This document shows positions 15,118 through 15,334 of a stretch of DNA of 15,334 bases, piece by piece. This DNA is from Methylococcaceae bacterium (GTDB lineage: Bacteria > Pseudomonadota > Gammaproteobacteria > Methylococcales > Methylomonadaceae). Numbering within the stretch: position 1 is the stretch's first letter; each line of letters opens with the position of its first letter. The notes under the pieces were generated by a model. That model was not told where the DNA came from. It made no database searches and worked only from the letters and a program-made list of their open reading frames with translations. Location: positions 1 through 15,334 of the forward strand of contig JAKIVF010000087.1 of the NCBI GenBank assembly GCA_021647145.1, written 5' to 3'. A program made the position numbers and the translations under genes.

Positions 15118-15334
15118 ATGCCAAGTTCACTTCAGTAGGTAGCCCCTTCAGTCAGTGATGATAACCCCTATTCAGAATCTCTTTTTCGCACATTGAAGTA
15201 CAGACCACACTATCCCGAAAAACCGTTCTCTGGATTAACTGCTGCAAGAAACTGGGTGCAGTCTTTTGTAGGCTGGTATAACAAAGAACACCTGCATAGC
15301 TCAATTAAATTTGTTACACCCGATCAGCGCCATA
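15118..15334 (+). pseudogene. IS3-family transposase remnant (C-terminal part, degenerate, runs off window)
   Basis: The frame reads SDDNPYSESLFRTLKYRPHY and continues to WYNKEHLHSSIKFVTPDQRH, the C-terminal end of an IS3-type DDE integrase core; the Glu in NPYSE is the probable third catalytic residue. Upstream the homology breaks down. MPSSLQ is followed by an in-frame TAG at 15136-15138, and VAPSVSDD lacks the FSRPS-like residues usually found between APS and VSDD, suggesting small deletions. Before 15118 no transposase similarity remains: the N-terminal helix-turn-helix part and the first catalytic Asp are missing. The right end lies outside the window. It is a decayed element and probably inactive. 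Confidence 0.8.

Overview
The window is AT-rich and bacterial. It most resembles a gammaproteobacterium: the cytochrome bd subunits are of the long Q-loop (bd-I) type, with a recognisable CydX sequence directly after cydB, there is a KefB/KefC-like antiporter, and small palindromic elements and an IS3-type transposase remnant are present. The genus cannot be fixed from the sequence alone. No tRNA, rRNA or CRISPR array was seen.

Region 1 (1-3917, + strand) is a V-type ATPase gene cluster: the 3' end of a subunit E gene, an alanine dehydrogenase gene, a DUF2764-family gene and the full catalytic subunit A gene. The last three are tightly packed. Alanine dehydrogenase sits between the E and DUF2764 genes, and subunits B, D, I and K do not follow A. 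Instead, a ~140-bp fold-back element begins at the subunit A stop codon. A CPA2-family cation/proton antiporter gene (4073-5806, - strand) converges on it.

Region 2 (5929-10310, - strand) is a cytochrome bd oxidase operon in the order cydA, cydB, a CydX-GGDEF fusion, a basic membrane-anchored protein and a coiled-coil protein. The genes overlap or abut. The third gene is the most interesting: its first ~29 residues are a clear CydX, and a GGDEF-fold domain with a degenerate active site follows. The last two genes have no family that I recognise and may be oxidase or CydX-GGDEF partners.

Region 3 (10311-10957) has no protein gene. It holds the cydA upstream region, two perfect small palindromes, a set of nested hairpins suggesting an unidentified structured RNA on the + strand, and a strong symmetrical terminator. 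That terminator can also serve the convergent gene at 10958-14050 (- strand), which encodes a 1030-residue predicted secreted lipoprotein with a CBM9-like domain, an FN3 domain, a GH5-like catalytic barrel and two C-terminal repeats.

Region 4 (14051-15334) is eroded, mobile-element-rich DNA. It contains a 187-bp MITE-like element with 25-bp terminal inverted repeats and an apparent 8-bp target duplication, the 5' stub of a secreted protein gene, and a degenerate IS3-type transposase fragment that runs off the end of the window.
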